From contig CAYLZO010000004.1 of NCBI GenBank assembly GCA_964387775.1, positions 1 to 58,778 on the forward strand: a stretch of 58,778 nt of DNA, written 5' to 3'. How positions within the stretch are numbered: position 1 is the first letter of the stretch; every line of letters starts with the position of its first letter. Under the pieces are notes generated by a model. The model was not told the DNA's origin. It made no database searches and saw nothing but the letters and a program-made list of their open reading frames with translations. Positions 57,174 to 58,778 of this stretch are shown here, in pieces. The DNA comes from CAYLZO01 sp964387775. GTDB lineage: Bacteria > Chloroflexota > Anaerolineae > JAAYZQ01. A program made the translations under genes and the position numbers.

Positions 57174-57271
57174 CCGGTGGCCGGGCCGTGGACGAGATGC
57201 TGAGCGGTTACGTGATGGTGGTGAGGGGCTACAATGAGTGGGCAGCGCGGAAGCTGACAGCGGATGGATGA
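57174..57271 (+). pseudogene. 3'-end fragment of the AcoX-like gene
   Basis: It encodes TGGRAVDEMLSGYVMVV and RGYNEWAARKLTADG, matching the true C-terminus TGDRAVDETLSGYVMVV and TGYNERAVRRVAVGG. DNA similarity is high over about 70 nt. It begins right after the mazF stop, so the MazEF module is bracketed by the intact gene and a duplicate of its end. Confidence 0.88.
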
Positions 57272-57289
57272 GCATTGGAGTAGGTAAAT

Positions 57290-58498
57290 ATGCAGCGAGA
57301 CCACTATAAACTCTTTTCTGAAGGCCGAATTGGCCCCTTGACACTGCCCAACCGCCTGGTCCGCTCGGCGACCTGGGACCCGGCGATCCTGCAAGCGCGG
57401 CGGATGACGGACGAGGTGCTGGACATCTACCGCCGGGTGGCCGCCGGCGGCGTCGGCCTGATCATCACCGGCGATTCTTCGGTCATACCGGACGGCCTGC
57501 TGGACAAGGATCTGCCCCGGCCCGAAGCCTTCGCCTACGAGAAGGTCCGCATCGAGGGCTACGACCGGCTGGCCCGGACGGTCCACGCCACGGCGCCCGG
57601 CTGCAAGATCGTGGCCCAACTGAGCGTCGATTACCCGGGCGTCGCGCCGTCGGACGTGCCTTCGCCCTTTCCTATCGAGCGGCCCCGGCTGCTCTCAACG
57701 GAGCAGGTCCGGCTGCTGGTCCACTGCCTGGTGGAAAGCATCGCCGGCATCCAAGGCGAAGGATTCGACGGCGTGCAGCTCCACGCGGCGCACGGTGGGC
57801 TGCTGGGCCGCTTTCTGTCACCCTACACCAATTGCCGCCAGGACGAGTACGGCGGCTCGACGGCGAATCGGGTGCGGCTCGCCCGGGAAGTGGTCGCCGG
57901 GGCCAGGCAGAAGGTCGGCGATTTCCCGATCCTGATCAAGCTCAACGGCACCGACTATCTGCCCGGTGGCCTCGACCTGGACACCTTTCCCGAGCTGGCC
58001 CGCGAGATCGCCGATGCCGGGTTCGATGCCATCGAGGTCAGCGGTGGGACGTGGGAGTGCCTGGTCCGCCCGGAGGCCGAGCTGGGCTTCCGGCCGGTGC
58101 CCGCGCCCGAGTCCCACACGCGCCTCAAGGACCCGGCCAAGCAGAGCTACTTCTTGCCCTACGCCGAGCGGCTGGACCTGGACATTCCGCTCATCCTGGT
58201 CGGCGGCAATCGGGACGTGGAGCGGCTTGAGGCGATCCTCCAGCGCGGCGCCGTGGAGTTTGTGGCGCTCTGCCGCCCGCTCATCAGCGAGCCGGACCTG
58301 CCGCAGCGCTGGCTGGAGGGCCGGGGCGGCAGCGGCACCGACTGCATCTCGTGCAATTCTTGCCTGTACGACATGTACACCAGCCTGGAGAAAGGGCAAC
58401 CGGGGCCGGTCACCTGCCTGTTCAAGCAGGACCGGCAGCGGGTGGGAGAGGCGCAGCGCTGGCTCGCCTCGTGGGTGCGGGACAATGCCGCGTCGTAA
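57290..58498 (+). CDS. Old Yellow Enzyme-type NADH:flavin oxidoreductase
   Basis: A 402-residue FMN TIM-barrel protein: FSEGRIGPLTLPNRLVRSATWD, GEGFDGVQLHAAHGGLLGRFLSP, the strand ILIKLNGTDYLPGG, and IEVSGGTWE. A Cys cluster CISCNSC and the later VTCLF may hold a [4Fe-4S] as in 2,4-dienoyl-CoA reductase-type members, but the second flavin domain is absent. The family reduces or demethylates substrates such as enones or methylproline betaine (compare stachydrine/dimethylglycine systems). GGAGTAGG precedes the ATG. It is next to MttB4/Gcv genes, hinting at betaine-type substrates. Confidence 0.88.
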   Translation: MQRDHYKLFSEGRIGPLTLPNRLVRSATWDPAILQARRMTDEVLDIYRRVAAGGVGLIITGDSSVIPDGLLDKDLPRPEAFAYEKVRIEGYDRLARTVHATAPGCKIVAQLSVDYPGVAPSDVPSPFPIERPRLLSTEQVRLLVHCLVESIAGIQGEGFDGVQLHAAHGGLLGRFLSPYTNCRQDEYGGSTANRVRLAREVVAGARQKVGDFPILIKLNGTDYLPGGLDLDTFPELAREIADAGFDAIEVSGGTWECLVRPEAELGFRPVPAPESHTRLKDPAKQSYFLPYAERLDLDIPLILVGGNRDVERLEAILQRGAVEFVALCRPLISEPDLPQRWLEGRGGSGTDCISCNSCLYDMYTSLEKGQPGPVTCLFKQDRQRVGEAQRWLASWVRDNAAS

Positions 58499-58510
58499 CC
58501 GGAGGGTCGG

Positions 58511-58778
58511 ATGCGATTGACAGGCAAAGTGGCGCTGATCAGCGGTGGCGCCTCGGGCATCGGGCGGGCGACGGCCCAACTCTTGGCTCGCGAGGGGGCA
58601 GCGATCGCCGTCGCCGATCTCGACGAAGCCGGCGCCCAGGCTGTGGCCCGGCAGATCGAGGCGGAGGGCGGGCGGGCCTTCGCCCTGGGCTGCGACGTGA
58701 GCCGGGCCGCCGACTGCCGGCGCGCCGTACAGGCCACCGTGGACGCCTTTGGCGGCCTGGACGTCTTGTTCAATAACG
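58511..58778 (+). CDS. short-chain dehydrogenase/reductase, 5' part (cut by window end)
   Basis: The first 89 codons of an SDR: GKVALISGGASGIGRATAQLL is the TGxxxGxG nucleotide-binding motif, then AVADLDEAGAQAVARQIE and GCDVSRAADC (the D-V residue that contacts adenine), ending in LDVLFNN where NAG is expected. ATG 58511 follows GGAGGG. The catalytic Ser-Tyr-Lys part lies beyond the window, so its substrate is unknown. It is 12 nt after the flavoenzyme and probably co-transcribed with it. Confidence 0.9.
   Translation, partial: MRLTGKVALISGGASGIGRATAQLLAREGAAIAVADLDEAGAQAVARQIEAEGGRAFALGCDVSRAADCRRAVQATVDAFGGLDVLFNN

Overview
This GC-rich window looks like a scaffold from an uncultivated, strictly anaerobic bacterium. 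A Chloroflexota/Anaerolineae-like lineage is my inference; there is no rRNA or marker gene here to prove it. A run of exactly 100 N at 49474-49573 shows it is a scaffolded assembly. The reasons for the lineage guess are tetrahydrofolate C1 genes coupled to Hdr/Mvh electron transfer, an expanded non-pyrrolysine MttB family, heavy loading with toxin-antitoxin (TA) genes and many short degenerate intergenic repeats.

Region 1 (254-20553, minus strand) is one long C1/electron-bifurcation gene train. In transcription order it reads hdrA2, mvhD2, hdrA1 (with a GltD/NfnL-like module nested inside it), mvhD1, metV, metF, a fused hdrC-hdrB, and fchA. This resembles the MetVF-HdrABC-MvhD complex known from Moorella. 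mvhD1 has an in-frame TGA exactly where its paralogue has cysteine, followed by a bacterial SECIS-like hairpin, so it is probably a selenoprotein. TA and TA-like modules sit between nearly all of these genes: YefM-YoeB, Phd-VapC, Uma2 x2, AbiEii-type, HicAB x2, a minimal nucleotidyltransferase, CopG/DUF2283, YgiT/DUF4258 and DUF2281-VapC. Several are bordered by broken copies of the ends of the host operon genes. A divergent GntR-family gene lies upstream.

Region 2 (21733-33526) holds tgt overlapping a DUF1156-like DNA methyltransferase and a PD-(D/E)XK nuclease (a compact restriction-modification pair). It continues with a third Uma2 gene, uppP plus a phosphate-type binding lipoprotein, a PucC-family transporter under an Rrf2 regulator, and a lone molybdopterin subunit of the xanthine dehydrogenase family. 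Two divergent promoters here share one -35 box.

Region 3 (33772-49038) holds a pterin carbinolamine dehydratase, then an IclR regulator with a perfect 19-bp operator at its promoter. Next come a corrinoid protein, three MttB-family methyltransferases and an aminotransferase. A dipeptide-type ABC importer and a CBS-ACT protein follow. The likely logic is demethylation of an imported quaternary or methylated amine onto a corrinoid, then to tetrahydrofolate, with oxidation of the methyl group by region 1.

Region 4 (49039-58778) starts with a decayed, gapped stretch. It continues with a fourth MttB, an Asp/Glu-racemase-like protein, a split glycine decarboxylase P protein (gcvPA/gcvPB), an AcoX/NAD-kinase-like protein, MazEF, an Old Yellow Enzyme-type reductase and the start of an SDR dehydrogenase. 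This looks like a second, uncharacterised methylated-amine or amino-acid pathway.
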